In this document: piece by piece, positions 1 through 8,307 of the stretch
Position numbering within the stretch: the stretch's first letter is position 1
Layout of the letters: every line of letters starts with the position of its first letter
DNA from: Brevundimonas sp. NIBR11
GTDB lineage: Bacteria > Pseudomonadota > Alphaproteobacteria > Caulobacterales > Caulobacteraceae
Reading direction: 5' to 3'
Length of the DNA stretch: 64,000 nucleotides
Assembly: GCF_027912535.1 (NCBI RefSeq)
Contig: NZ_CP115465.1
Location: forward strand, 107,001 to 171,000
Made by a program: the position numbers and the translations under genes
The notes under the pieces: generated by a model
What the model saw: the letters and a program-made list of their open reading frames with translations, nothing else
Told to the model about the DNA's origin: nothing
Databases searched by the model: none

Positions 1-1
1 G

Positions 2-874
2 TCGGGCGTGTGCAACTTCACCCCGGCCACCGGCGCCTGCTACTCGCCGGACGGCGACATCGAATCCGCCACCCTGATGGCCAATGTCATCTATGACATC
101 GGCGGCGAGTACTGGGGCGTTCGTCCGTTCGTCGGCCTCGGTGTCGGCGTGAACCGCGTCAACACCGAGTTCGTGGGCACCATCCGCGGCCAGCGCGCCG
201 TCTCGATCGTGGCCGACGATTCGTCGACCAAGTTCGCCGCCCAGGCCATTGCCGGCCTGAGCTACGCGATCGGCGACCGCGCCAACATCGACCTGACGTA
301 CCGCTACCTGACGGGCGACATGGAAGCCGCCGTCACGACGAGCTCGGCCCTGGCCGTGAACAACTACGGCACGTTCGAAGGCGACTACGACGAGAGCCAC
401 ACGGTGACCCTGGGCCTGCGTTACGCCTTCGGCGCCGACTCGGCCCCGCCGCCGCCGCCTCCGCCCCCGCCGCCGCCCCCGCCGCCTCCCCCGCCGCCGC
501 CGCCTCCTCCGCCCCCGCCGCCGCCTCCGCCGGCTCCGGTCGCGCGCGAGTTCGTGGTGTACTTCGACTGGGATCGCTCGGACCTGACGGCCGAAGCCCG
601 CTCGGTGGTGACGCAGGCCGCCAACTACGCCAAGTCGGGTCGTCCGACGCGCGTGCTGGTCGTCGGCTACGCCGACACCTCCGGCTCGGCCGCCTACAAC
701 GTGGGCCTGTCGAACCGTCGCTCGCGCACCGTGGCTGACGCCCTGGTCGCCCAAGGCGTCGCCGGCGGCGTGATCGCCCTCGACGGCAAGGGTGAGACCA
801 ACCTGGCCCGTCCGACCGCCGACGGCGTTCGCGAGCCTCTGAACCGTCGCGCCACCATCGGCATCAACTTCTAA
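2..874 (+). CDS. OmpA-family outer membrane protein, 5' truncated by window edge
   Basis: The reading frame is open from the first bases of the window, so the N-terminus lies upstream. The visible part starts with the last strands of an outer-membrane beta-barrel (rich in aromatic and glycine alternation, for example TYRYLTGDMEA and HTVTLGLRYAFG). It is followed by 29 consecutive prolines (bases 446-532) and then an OmpA C-terminal peptidoglycan-binding domain with YFDWDRSDLT, VVGYADTSGS and LSNRRSRTVADAL. The family anchors the outer membrane to peptidoglycan through this periplasmic domain. The proline tract is an extreme version of the usual Pro-rich linker. A hairpin follows 13 bases after the stop. 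The family call is secure; the barrel type cannot be settled without the missing N-terminus. Confidence 0.93.
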   Translation, partial: SGVCNFTPATGACYSPDGDIESATLMANVIYDIGGEYWGVRPFVGLGVGVNRVNTEFVGTIRGQRAVSIVADDSSTKFAAQAIAGLSYAIGDRANIDLTYRYLTGDMEAAVTTSSALAVNNYGTFEGDYDESHTVTLGLRYAFGADSAPPPPPPPPPPPPPPPPPPPPPPPPPPPPPAPVAREFVVYFDWDRSDLTAEARSVVTQAANYAKSGRPTRVLVVGYADTSGSAAYNVGLSNRRSRTVADALVAQGVAGGVIALDGKGETNLARPTADGVREPLNRRATIGINF

Positions 875-1407
875 GACGCCTGGACAAGGGCCCCGACCCC
901 CAAAGGATCGGGGCCCGACCAAGCCGAAAAGAAGACGCCGGGGGGCGTCTACGTCACGGAAGGGCGACCTTCCACAGCACGGCGTTCCCCGACGATGACC
1001 GTATGTTGAGCCGCCGGTTCTCCGCTCCAGGAGGCCGGCGGTTTAGCGTTTCTCAGCGGCGTTGCCCGAATGTCTCGCTTCAAGCGTCAGGGCCCGGCCC
1101 ACGGCCTTTTCGAGCCCCTCACCGGGGATCGGCGGGCCTGGATTTCGTCCGATGTCGCTGGAAGAGTTCGCGAATTCCCGCACACGCCACTCGCTTTTTT
1201 GGACAAGTCGGTTGATCCGCACGACAGGGCCAGCGACAAGGGCATCCATGTCAGAGTTCCGACCCTCTTGTCTGGCCTTCGACGGAGTCGCCACGCCATC
1301 GCGCGTCGTGCGGCCCGTGTCGAAGCTCCGGGCAGGGAACCCCGATCAGGGCGGAGTTCGCAGCGTTTCCATCCGTCTTGAAGACTTCGCGTGAGCCGGT
1401 CCTGAGC
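875..1407. other. Gene-free stretch between the OmpA gene and kpsS-like gene
   Basis: About 530 bases hold no convincing gene. Short overlapping frames on both strands have no recognisable protein features. Besides the hairpin at 888-916 there is a second imperfect hairpin at about 1009-1043 (CCGCCGG at 1011-1017 pairing with CCGGCGG at 1035-1041, with an inner CTCC/GGAG pairing). The promoter of the downstream gene should lie here, but I could not identify it. Confidence 0.5.
888..916 (+). terminator. Hairpin downstream of the OmpA gene
   Basis: A perfect 9-bp stem (GGGCCCCGA at 888-896 and its complement at 908-916) with an 11-nt loop starts 13 bases after the stop codon. No U-tract follows, so it is terminator-like rather than a textbook intrinsic terminator. 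Confidence 0.6.
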
Positions 1408-2775
1408 ATGGCGGACGTCCGCATCACTTCCAGACGCGCCTCGGGCGACGGCGAGGGCCAGGCGGTCCGGCGCGCGCCCTCACGCGTGGTCGAGGCGGCC
1501 GCCGCGCCTGCTGCGACGCCGGCCGCGCGTCCGCAACCCGGCCAGTCGCTGGCGGGACGACGCTTCCTGATCGTGACCGCTCCGTTCGGCCCGTTCGGCC
1601 GTACCCTGGCCGAGCAACTGACGGCCGAAGGCGCCTCGGTGGCGCGTATGCTGTTCAACGCCGGCGACGCCGCCTACTGGCGTCGGTCCGGCGCCCAGCC
1701 CTACACCGGCGACGTCCGCCGCTGGCCCGCCCGTTTGGCCAAGATGGTTCAGGACCAGGGCCTTACCGACCTCATCGTCTTCGGCGAGGGGGGGCCCTAC
1801 AATCAAGGCGTCCTCTCGCAGGCCAAGAAGCTGAAAGCCGCCGCCGCAGTCGAGACCGGGCGCACCCACCCGTTGCGGGTCTGGGTGCTGGAGAACGGAT
1901 ATTTCCGTCCCGACTGGATCACGGTGGAGGAGAACGGCGTCAATGCGTCCTCGGCCCTGCCGCGCGACCGGAAATCCTACGATCCGCCGATCCCCGAGAT
2001 GCTGCCGACGCGGCCGGTAGGCAAGATCCTGCCCCACCACGTCATCAACATCAGCCTGTATCACGCCATGCAGCCCTTTGGCCGCCTGGTGTTCCGCCGC
2101 TACGTCTACCCCTATACCCAGTCCCCGTGGCTGCAGTTCGTGGGCCATGTGCGGCGCTATCTGTCGCTGACCTTCCGCTCCAAGGCCGATACGGACGCCC
2201 AGGTCATCCGCGCGCGCGGCCCCTTCTTCTTGGCCATCCTGCAGCGCGAGGGCGACGCCCAGCTTCTGCGCTACAGCCACTACGCCGACAACACCGCCTT
2301 CCTGGCCGAGGTCCTGTCTTCATTCGCCAAGAACGCCCCGGCCGATGCGCGACTGGTGGTCAAGAACCATCCGCTGGATCCCGGCCTCGTGGACCTGGCG
2401 CGCATGACCCATGTGCTGGCGGTCGAGCGCGGCATCGCCGACCGGGTCGACTTCATCGATGGGGGCAACCTGGCCGCTCTGTGCCGGGCCTCGTCGGGGA
2501 TGGTCGTCAACAACTCCTCGGCGGCCCTGTCGGCGATGGGCTTCTCCACCCCGGTCAAGGTGCTGGGCGAGGCCTTCTTCGACATCGAGGGCCTGACCGA
2601 CCGGCAGTCGATCGACACCTTCTGGACGGATCCCGTGCGGCCTGACGAAGACCTGTTCAAGCGGTTCAAGGCTCACGTGATCAACCGCACCCAGGTCAAC
2701 GGCAACTATCACGAGCCCAAGGCCCTGAAGCCCACCGCCAAGGCGCTGGCCCGCCGGTTCGCCGCCGCCCGCTGA
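1408..2775 (+). CDS. Capsule polysaccharide biosynthesis/export protein, KpsS-like
   Basis: A 455-residue cytoplasmic protein resembling the KpsS/LipB capsule family, whose characterised members are beta-Kdo transferases building the lipid linker of group 2 capsules. Visible signatures are a Rossmann-like start (RFLIVTAPFGPFGRTLAEQL), FGEGGPYNQG, LAILQREGDAQLLRYSHY, VVKNHPLDPG and the nucleotide-sugar pocket VVNNSSAALSAMG, all in family order. An in-frame TTG at 1378 gives an N-terminal extension; I prefer the ATG at 1408 because the extension looks unconserved. The first 45 residues are Ala/Arg-rich. No kpsC, kpsM/T or other capsule genes are adjacent, so the substrate is unknown. It is convergent with an aminotransferase that could make an amino sugar. 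Confidence 0.85.
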   Translation: MADVRITSRRASGDGEGQAVRRAPSRVVEAAAAPAATPAARPQPGQSLAGRRFLIVTAPFGPFGRTLAEQLTAEGASVARMLFNAGDAAYWRRSGAQPYTGDVRRWPARLAKMVQDQGLTDLIVFGEGGPYNQGVLSQAKKLKAAAAVETGRTHPLRVWVLENGYFRPDWITVEENGVNASSALPRDRKSYDPPIPEMLPTRPVGKILPHHVINISLYHAMQPFGRLVFRRYVYPYTQSPWLQFVGHVRRYLSLTFRSKADTDAQVIRARGPFFLAILQREGDAQLLRYSHYADNTAFLAEVLSSFAKNAPADARLVVKNHPLDPGLVDLARMTHVLAVERGIADRVDFIDGGNLAALCRASSGMVVNNSSAALSAMGFSTPVKVLGEAFFDIEGLTDRQSIDTFWTDPVRPDEDLFKRFKAHVINRTQVNGNYHEPKALKPTAKALARRFAAAR

Positions 2776-2925
2776 ACCCGGCCGTCGCAGTCCGCTCACA
2801 ACCAGAGCGGGTCATGCGATTCAGGCCAGGAGCGCCGGAAGCGGCGCGGACGTGAACTGCAAAAGTAAGGCAATCGCCAACGGCCATCCCGGCCGATACC
2901 GCAGGCAGAAGCCGCGAAGGCGGCA

Positions 2926-4062
2926 TCAGGGCCGGAGCGTGGCCTCCATGACGTCGCAGACCCGGTCGATGTCGGCGTCAGTCAGACCGCTGCCGGAGGG
3001 CAGGCACAGTCCGGTGGCGAACAGAACCTCCGCTACCCTGTCGTTGATCATCAGGGCGTCGCGGAACACCGGCTGGAGGTGCATGGGCTTCCAGACCGGC
3101 CGGGCCTCGATGTCGGCAGCCTCGAGCGCGAGCCGCAGGTGCTCGGGGCTGACCGTGGTGATCTCGGGGTCCAGAAGCATGACGGTCAACCAGCGGGTGT
3201 GGCGACGGCCCGGCGCCTCGGGGGCGAAGGCGACGCCGTCATGGGATCCCAGGCGATCCTGATAGCGAGCGAAAATGGCGCGCCGACGGGCCACCCGGGC
3301 CTCCAGCGTCTCCAACTGTGCCAGGCCCACGGCGGCGGCCAGGCTGAGCATCCGATAGTTGAAGCCGACCTCGGCGTGTTCGTAGTGGACAGCCGGCAGG
3401 CGGGCGGCCGCCGCCAGATTGCGGGCGCGAGCGATCAGGTCCGCGTCGTCGGAGGCGAGCATCCCGCCGCCCCCCGTCGTGATGATCTTGTTGCCGTTGA
3501 AGGAGAAGGCGGCGGCCTGGGCGCCATGGCCTGCATGACGACCGTTGAAGGTGGCGCCCACGGCCTCGGCGGAATCGAGAATGACCGGGACGCCATGAGC
3601 GTCGGCGACGGCGCGAATCGCGGCGATGTCGCAGCACTGGCCATAGAGGTCGGCGGGGACGACGGCGCGGACGGTCAGGCCTTCGGCCCCGGCGCGGTCG
3701 AAGGCCTGCTCCAGCAGGACCGGGTTCAGGTTCCAGTCCGAGGCCGCGCAGTCCACGAAGATCGGCCGGGCGCCAGCGTGGACGACAGGACTGACGCCGC
3801 CGATGAAGGTCAGGGTCGGGCAGATGACGGCGTCGCCTGGCCTGAGGTCAAGCATCGTCAGAGCGACCTGGAGGGCGGCGGTGCCGGACGACATGGCCGT
3901 GGCATGGGCGAAGCCGGTCGCCTCTGCGAAGGCGCGTTCGAAGGCCTCGACCACCGGGCCGGCCGAGGAAACCCAGCCGTCGTCGAAGGTCCGGAGCAAA
4001 CGCGCGCGCTCGGCGGCGCCCATGTCGGGCGCGGAAAGGGGAATGCGGGCGGCCTGGGTCAC
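2926..4062 (-). CDS. DegT/DnrJ/EryC1/StrS family sugar aminotransferase
   Basis: A 378-residue PLP-dependent aminotransferase of the family that transaminates nucleotide-linked keto-sugars for surface polysaccharides. The fold type I pattern is clear: SSGTAALQVAL (residues 58-68, PLP phosphate binding), CPTLTFIGGVSP, the aspartate in ILDSAEAVGA (about 163) and the Schiff-base lysine Lys192 in FSFNGNKIITTGGGG. The end contains VWKPMHLQP and LPSGSGLTDADIDRV, typical of WecE/PglE-type enzymes. Length is normal. It stands alone, convergent with the KpsS-like gene, so its sugar substrate cannot be named. Start ATG 4062 gives the expected family N-terminus (IPLSAPDMG). Confidence 0.93.
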   Translation of the reverse strand: MTQAARIPLSAPDMGAAERARLLRTFDDGWVSSAGPVVEAFERAFAEATGFAHATAMSSGTAALQVALTMLDLRPGDAVICPTLTFIGGVSPVVHAGARPIFVDCAASDWNLNPVLLEQAFDRAGAEGLTVRAVVPADLYGQCCDIAAIRAVADAHGVPVILDSAEAVGATFNGRHAGHGAQAAAFSFNGNKIITTGGGGMLASDDADLIARARNLAAAARLPAVHYEHAEVGFNYRMLSLAAAVGLAQLETLEARVARRRAIFARYQDRLGSHDGVAFAPEAPGRRHTRWLTVMLLDPEITTVSPEHLRLALEAADIEARPVWKPMHLQPVFRDALMINDRVAEVLFATGLCLPSGSGLTDADIDRVCDVMEATLRP

Positions 4063-4105
4063 CGGAGCAGGAGAGGCCGCGTCGCTGCTTTTCGCAAGCG
4101 GGCGA

Positions 4106-4291
4106 TCAGTGGCTCGTGCGGATCAGCAGGGCTTCGGACTGAACGGGCGGGGCCGCGCGACGATCGACCACGGTCTGGCCGATGGCGATGACGACGGTGG
4201 CGGTCAGGACGGCGGAGACGAGAGCGGCTGCGACCATCCTTGCGCCCTGCGCCAGATGACCGTCGTCGCGATTCCAGACGTCCTGATCCAT
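4106..4291 (-). CDS. Small single-pass membrane protein, hypothetical
   Basis: A 61-residue protein starting MDQDVWNRDDG, with one hydrophobic segment (about residues 20-39, MVAAALVSAVLTATVVIAIG) and a short polar tail. The start is supported by a strong Shine-Dalgarno sequence (GGGGGAG four bases before ATG at 4291). An upstream in-frame start at 4333 would add 14 residues but bypass this site. It lies 43 bases from the start of the DegT gene on the same strand. I do not recognise the family and assign no function. Confidence 0.65.
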   Translation of the reverse strand: MDQDVWNRDDGHLAQGARMVAAALVSAVLTATVVIAIGQTVVDRRAAPPVQSEALLIRTSH

Positions 4292-4378
4292 GCCGCTCCC
4301 CCGAGTCGTCAGCATGTGCAGGGACCACACCACGGTCAGCGACGCAAGTCACTGAACCGTGTGCGGTAAGAAGAACGT

Positions 4379-4412
4379 CCACGGCGCGCCGGGTTGGCCC
4401 GGCGCGCCGTGG
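4379..4412 (-). terminator. Strong terminator hairpin after the YiaD-like gene
   Basis: A perfect 15-bp GC-rich inverted repeat (CCACGGCGCGCCGGG, loop TTGG) starts 14 bases after the stop of the upstream lipoprotein gene. On the minus strand it is followed by a T-rich run (GTTCTTCTTA), which fits an intrinsic terminator. Confidence 0.85.
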
Positions 4413-4425
4413 GAAGGTCGGAGGA

Positions 4426-5100
4426 TCAGCCGGTGAACGGACGGATCAGGATTTCGACGCGGCGGTTCTGCGCCCGGCCTTCAGGGGTGGCGTTGGAGGC
4501 GACCGGGACGCGCGAGGACTGGCCGGCGACGAACAGGCGATCACGCAGCACGCCGCGATTGATCAGGGCGTCGGCGACAGCGAGGGCGCGGCGCTCCGAC
4601 AGGGGCTGGTTGATCGCGTCGCCGCCCGACGAATCCGTGTGGCCCACGATATCGACGAGCGATCGGTCGTACTCCTGGAGCACTGCGGCCACATCGGACA
4701 GCACGGCGTCGAAGCGGGGTTCGATGTTGGACTGGTTGGTGGCGAAGGTCACGTCCGAGGGCATGCGCAGGACCAGGTTGTCGCCCTGGCGTGCGACGCC
4801 GACGCCGCTGCCCGAAAGTTCGGCCTCGAGAGCGCGCTGCTGACGGTCCATGTAGTTGCCGACGGCCGCGCCGCCCAGCGCGCCGACGCCGGCGCCGATC
4901 AGGGCGTTGCGACGGCCCTGCTCACCGTCCGAGGTGTTGGTCAGGTAGCCGAGGACCGCGCCGCCCAGGGCGCCGTAGATGGCGCCGGTGCCGGTGTTGT
5001 TCCGCTGGGGCGTGGAGGAATAGGGGTCCATGGTGGTGCAGGCCGCCGTGCCGAGCATGGCGGCGACGCCGAGACCGGTGACCAAAACGTTGATGCGCAT
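4426..5100 (-). CDS. OmpA-family lipoprotein with glycine-zipper region (YiaD-like)
   Basis: A 224-residue lipoprotein. The signal peptide ends in a lipobox (LGTAAC), so Cys21 should be lipidated. Residues about 40-82 form glycine-zipper segments (GAIYGALGGAVLGYL, ALIGAGVGALGGAAVGNYM). The C-terminal half is an OmpA peptidoglycan-binding domain with FATNQSNIEPRFDAVL, VDIVGHTDSSGGDAINQPLSERRA and GRAQNRRVEI, close to Escherichia coli YiaD in architecture. It is probably outer-membrane anchored and binds peptidoglycan. The start is preceded by AAGGAGA. The gene is monocistronic, with its own strong terminator at 4379-4412. Confidence 0.92.
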   Translation of the reverse strand: MRINVLVTGLGVAAMLGTAACTTMDPYSSTPQRNNTGTGAIYGALGGAVLGYLTNTSDGEQGRRNALIGAGVGALGGAAVGNYMDRQQRALEAELSGSGVGVARQGDNLVLRMPSDVTFATNQSNIEPRFDAVLSDVAAVLQEYDRSLVDIVGHTDSSGGDAINQPLSERRALAVADALINRGVLRDRLFVAGQSSRVPVASNATPEGRAQNRRVEILIRPFTG

Positions 5101-5297
5101 TGAAAATCTCCTTGAGTGTACGGGTCCGTATCGGCCGGAAACGTGGTCTCACGGTGAAGGTTCCTGCCTGACCCGGACATGAACGGGCGCGTCGGCGGGC
5201 GTTGCGACGTCAATCTGCCAATTTCCGGCGGCAAGGCGTATGAACGTCTCCCCCGGCCGTCCGACGACCGCCGCGCACGAACCGAAAGGCCCGCACC

Positions 5298-6275
5298 GTG
5301 ACCTCCACCCTCGACGCCGCCGCCGCCGATTCCGGCCAGACCAAGGGCATCAGGCCGGTGTCCATGTCGCGTTACGACACGGATTTCCAGGGCTTCAGCG
5401 ATGACCTGGGCGCGTCGTTCAAACGCTATGGGTTCGCGGTGATCGCGGACCACGGTCTGGACGAGGACGTCATCAAGGCCGCCATCGACGACGCCAAGGC
5501 CTTCTTCGCCCTGCCGGAGGAGGTGAAGCGCCAGTATCACCAGCCGGGCACCGGCGGGGCGCGCGGCCTGACGCCGTTCGGGGTCGAGGCGGCCAAGGGC
5601 GCCGCGGCCGTGGACCTGAAGGAGTTCTGGCATGTCGGGCGTGAGCTGCCGGAGGGCCACCCCTATCGACACTACATGCGCGACAACCTGTGGCCTTCGG
5701 AAGTGCCGGGGTTCAAGGCGCACCTCTACGGGATGTTCGAGGCCCTGGATCGGCTAGGCGCCAAGATCCTCAGGGCCATCGCCCACTATCTCGAGCTCGG
5801 CGACGACTATTTCGAGGACAAGGTCCAGCTGGGGAACTCCATTCTGCGGATGCTCCACTATCCCCCGGTCGAGGCGGGCGCGGCCGGCGTGCGCGCCGGC
5901 GCGCACGAAGACATCAACGTCATCACCCTGCTGCTGGGCGCAGAGGAGCGCGGGCTGCAACTGAAGGACGCGGATGGAGAGTGGCTGGAAGTCGCGCCGC
6001 CGCCCGGGGCCCTGGTGGTGAACATCGGCGACATGCTGCAGCGGCTGACCAACCACGTCCTGCCGTCGACGAGCCACCGGGTGGTCAATCCGGCGCCGGA
6101 ACGGGCCAGTTTCGCGCGCTATTCGACGCCGTTCTTCCTGCACTTCAACCCGGACTTCGTCATCGAGACGTTGCCGTCGACAATCACGGCCGAGAACCCG
6201 GATCGCTATGCGGGCAAGTCGATCATGGCCGAGGACTTTTTGACGGAGCGGCTGAAGGAAATCCGGCTGCTGTGA
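5298..6275 (+). CDS. Isopenicillin N synthase-like 2-oxoglutarate/Fe(II) dioxygenase
   Basis: A 325-residue oxygenase of the isopenicillin N synthase superfamily. The iron-binding triad is visible: His203 and Asp205 in AGAHEDINVITLLL, and His260 in STSHRVV. The co-substrate RxS motif is Arg274-Tyr-Ser276. The N-terminal DIOX_N region (YGFAVIADHGLDEDVI) is also present. The start is GTG at 5298 with GAAAGG upstream. The substrate is unknown; family members range from antibiotic synthases to housekeeping hydroxylases. It is a single gene, convergent with the next gene across a palindromic repeat. Confidence 0.9.
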   Translation: MTSTLDAAAADSGQTKGIRPVSMSRYDTDFQGFSDDLGASFKRYGFAVIADHGLDEDVIKAAIDDAKAFFALPEEVKRQYHQPGTGGARGLTPFGVEAAKGAAAVDLKEFWHVGRELPEGHPYRHYMRDNLWPSEVPGFKAHLYGMFEALDRLGAKILRAIAHYLELGDDYFEDKVQLGNSILRMLHYPPVEAGAAGVRAGAHEDINVITLLLGAEERGLQLKDADGEWLEVAPPPGALVVNIGDMLQRLTNHVLPSTSHRVVNPAPERASFARYSTPFFLHFNPDFVIETLPSTITAENPDRYAGKSIMAEDFLTERLKEIRLL

Positions 6276-6283
6276 CCGACACC

Positions 6284-6312
6284 GTCATCCTCGGACTTGA
6301 TCCGAGGATGAC
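6284..6312. repeat. REP-like palindrome between convergent genes
   Basis: A perfect 12-bp inverted repeat (GTCATCCTCGGA, loop CTTGA, TCCGAGGATGAC) fills the gap between two convergent stop codons. The GTCATCCnCGG...CCGnGGATGAC pattern is a common dispersed intergenic palindrome in alphaproteobacteria. Its place here suits a bidirectional terminator or mRNA 3'-end stabiliser. Confidence 0.8.
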
Positions 6313-6325
6313 GGAGGCTGCGGGC

Positions 6326-7315
6326 TCAGGCCGCTTGCGCCCGCGCCGCGCTCGGCCCCTCGGCGAACTGGCCCCCGCGACGGTAGCGCCACAGGTAGGA
6401 GGGGGCGATGGCTTCCAGGCCGGTCGCTTCGATGCCCAGGGCCGACAGCCCTTCGGCGCCCTCGGCCACGACGTTGTCCGTCTTCAGCATCAGGACCTGA
6501 TCGCGCGTCAGCACCGGCGCGATGCCGAGAACGGCCGTGATCTCGGCCACGGAGCCGATGGTCTCGGCGGCGAAGAAGGGCAGGGGCGCCAGGAGGCGGC
6601 TACGGCCCGTCTCACGCAGGATGTATTCGAGAATCTGCTTGAACGACCAGACCTCGGGTCCGCCCAGCTCGAAGGTGCGGCCGGCCGCGTCGGTGCGCAC
6701 CACGGCGCGAGCGACGGCCTCGGCCACGTCGCCGACCCAGACGGGCTGGAACTTCGTCTCGCCGCCGCCGATCAGGGGCAGGGCGGGGCTCATGGTCGCC
6801 ATAGAGGCGAAGCGGTTCAGGAAGCCGTCGCCGTTTCCGAACACGATGGAGGGGCGGACGATGACGGCGTCGGGCTTGATCTGACGCACGGCGACTTCGG
6901 CCTCGCCCTTGGTGCGGGCGTATTCGGCGTCCGAATGCGCGTCGGCGCCGATGGCCGACATCTGCACAAGGCGGTCGACGCCGGCAGCGACGCAGGCCTC
7001 GGCGACGTTGCGGCCGCCCTCGACGTGCTGGGCCTTGAAGCCGCGACCGGGGGTCTCGAACAGGATGCCGACCAGGTTCACCGCGGCGCTCGACCCCTTC
7101 AGGGCGGCGGCCACGTCGGCGGGTTGGGTGATGTCACAACGGACGGGCTGGATCTGGCCCACATCGCCGAGGATGCGCAGGTCCTGGGCGAGGGCCGGGG
7201 TGCGGACCGCGACGCGGACGCGCCAGCCCTTGCGAGCCAGGGCGCGCACGACCTGGGTTCCGACGAAACCGGAGCCGCCGAAGACGGTGACCAGGCCGGG
7301 GGTGGATTCGGACAT
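6326..7315 (-). CDS. NAD(P)-binding protein, complex I NDUFA9 subunit family
   Basis: A 329-residue atypical short-chain dehydrogenase. The N-terminal dinucleotide-binding motif VTVFGGSGFVGTQVV is followed by VNLVGILFE, LVQMSAIGAD and YARTKGEAE (Tyr and Lys of the SDR active site), then VRPSIVFGNGDGFLNRF. This combination is typical of the NDUFA9/YcfH-like family, related to the accessory subunit of respiratory complex I in alphaproteobacteria and mitochondria. Whether it joins complex I here is inference; no nuo genes are in view. Start ATG at 7315; it stands alone. Confidence 0.9.
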   Translation of the reverse strand: MSESTPGLVTVFGGSGFVGTQVVRALARKGWRVRVAVRTPALAQDLRILGDVGQIQPVRCDITQPADVAAALKGSSAAVNLVGILFETPGRGFKAQHVEGGRNVAEACVAAGVDRLVQMSAIGADAHSDAEYARTKGEAEVAVRQIKPDAVIVRPSIVFGNGDGFLNRFASMATMSPALPLIGGGETKFQPVWVGDVAEAVARAVVRTDAAGRTFELGGPEVWSFKQILEYILRETGRSRLLAPLPFFAAETIGSVAEITAVLGIAPVLTRDQVLMLKTDNVVAEGAEGLSALGIEATGLEAIAPSYLWRYRRGGQFAEGPSAARAQAA

Positions 7316-7514
7316 CGGGCGTTCCTTGAGCGGCGTCGTGAAAGCCCCGGAGGGCCTTGCAGCGCGGGGATAGACGATGGCCCGCGCCCTCGCAACGCGG
7401 GGCTTTGCACGAAGCTGCGAGAAACCGCCGAAAACCGTGTTGACCCGCTCCGTACACTGCCTTAAGGGTCCGCGCCTTCCGGTGAGGCAAGCGTTTCGGC
7501 GCGGACCTTCCGGG

Positions 7515-7601
<87 letters not shown>

Positions 7602-7609
7602 GTTTCGAA

Positions 7610-7647
7610 AGGCGTCGCATCGCAAGATGCGGCGCCTTTGTCTTTTC
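7610..7647 (+). terminator. Terminator of tRNA-Leu
   Basis: A 12-bp stem with one G-U pair (AGGCGTCGCATC, loop GCAA, GATGCGGCGCCT) starts 8 bases after the tRNA CCA end and is followed by TTGTCTTTTCC. Confidence 0.88.
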
Positions 7648-7692
7648 CACGCCCTATCGCCTCGCGAGCGGCGCTCAGCTACTTGAGGGGCC

Positions 7693-8307
7693 ATGACCGT
7701 TTATCTGCATGAAGGCGACCTGCCCGACGGCCTCGATCTAGGCCCCGAGGTCGCCGTCGATTCCGAGACCATGGGGCTGCGCTTCCGCCGAGACCCGCTG
7801 TGCGTGGTCCAGCTGTCGGCCGGGGACGGCGACGCCCATGTCGTGCGGCTGAACCGCCCGGCCTACGACTGCCCGAACCTGAAGCGGCTGATGGCCGATC
7901 CGGACGTGCTGAAGATCTTTCACTTCGGCCGGTTCGACATCGGCATGGTCGAGCTGCACCTCGGGGTAGAAACGCGGCCGGTCTATTGCACCAAGATCGC
8001 CTCCAAGCTGGCCCGGACCTACACCGACCGGCACGGACTGAAGGACGTGGCGCGCGAGATGGCGGGGATCGACCTGTCCAAGGCGCAGCAGTCGTCCGAC
8101 TGGGGCGCGCCCGAGCTGACGCAGGCGCAGCTGGAGTACGCGGCCTCCGACGTCCTGCATCTGCACGTCATCATGCGCCGGCTGAACGAGATGCTGGTGC
8201 GCGAAGGGCGGATGGAGCTGGCCCAGGCCTGTTTCGACTTTCTGCCCGTCCGCGCCCGCCTCGACCTGGCCGGCTGGGACGAGATGGATATCTTCGCGCA
8301 CACATGA
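7693..8307 (+). CDS. rnd: Ribonuclease D-type 3'-5' exonuclease
   Basis: A 204-residue DEDDy exonuclease. Exo I is VDSETMGL (about residues 22-29), exo II is the FHFGRFDIGMVE region with catalytic Asp, and exo III is YAASDVLHLHV with the Tyr and Asp spaced as in DEDDy enzymes. It lacks the C-terminal HRDC domains of Escherichia coli RNase D, which is usual for short alphaproteobacterial forms. The role is tRNA 3' trimming by family knowledge. It overlaps lptC by four bases (ATGA), so the two are translationally coupled. It heads the rnd-lptC-lptA-lptB block. Confidence 0.92.
   Translation: MTVYLHEGDLPDGLDLGPEVAVDSETMGLRFRRDPLCVVQLSAGDGDAHVVRLNRPAYDCPNLKRLMADPDVLKIFHFGRFDIGMVELHLGVETRPVYCTKIASKLARTYTDRHGLKDVAREMAGIDLSKAQQSSDWGAPELTQAQLEYAASDVLHLHVIMRRLNEMLVREGRMELAQACFDFLPVRARLDLAGWDEMDIFAHT

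Noticed and set aside
421..624. Antisense ORF with a long polyglycine run
   Set aside because: It is the complement of the proline-coding tract of the OmpA gene and has no ribosome site.
1062..1394. Overlapping short ORFs between the OmpA gene and kpsS-like gene
   Set aside because: They overlap in several frames on both strands, are Arg/Pro-rich and show no motif or ribosome site. High-GC DNA gives such frames by chance.
7440..7468. TTGACC-N17-TAAGGG as promoter of tRNA-Leu
   Set aside because: The -10 element is a poor match. It is plausible but too weak to list as a feature.
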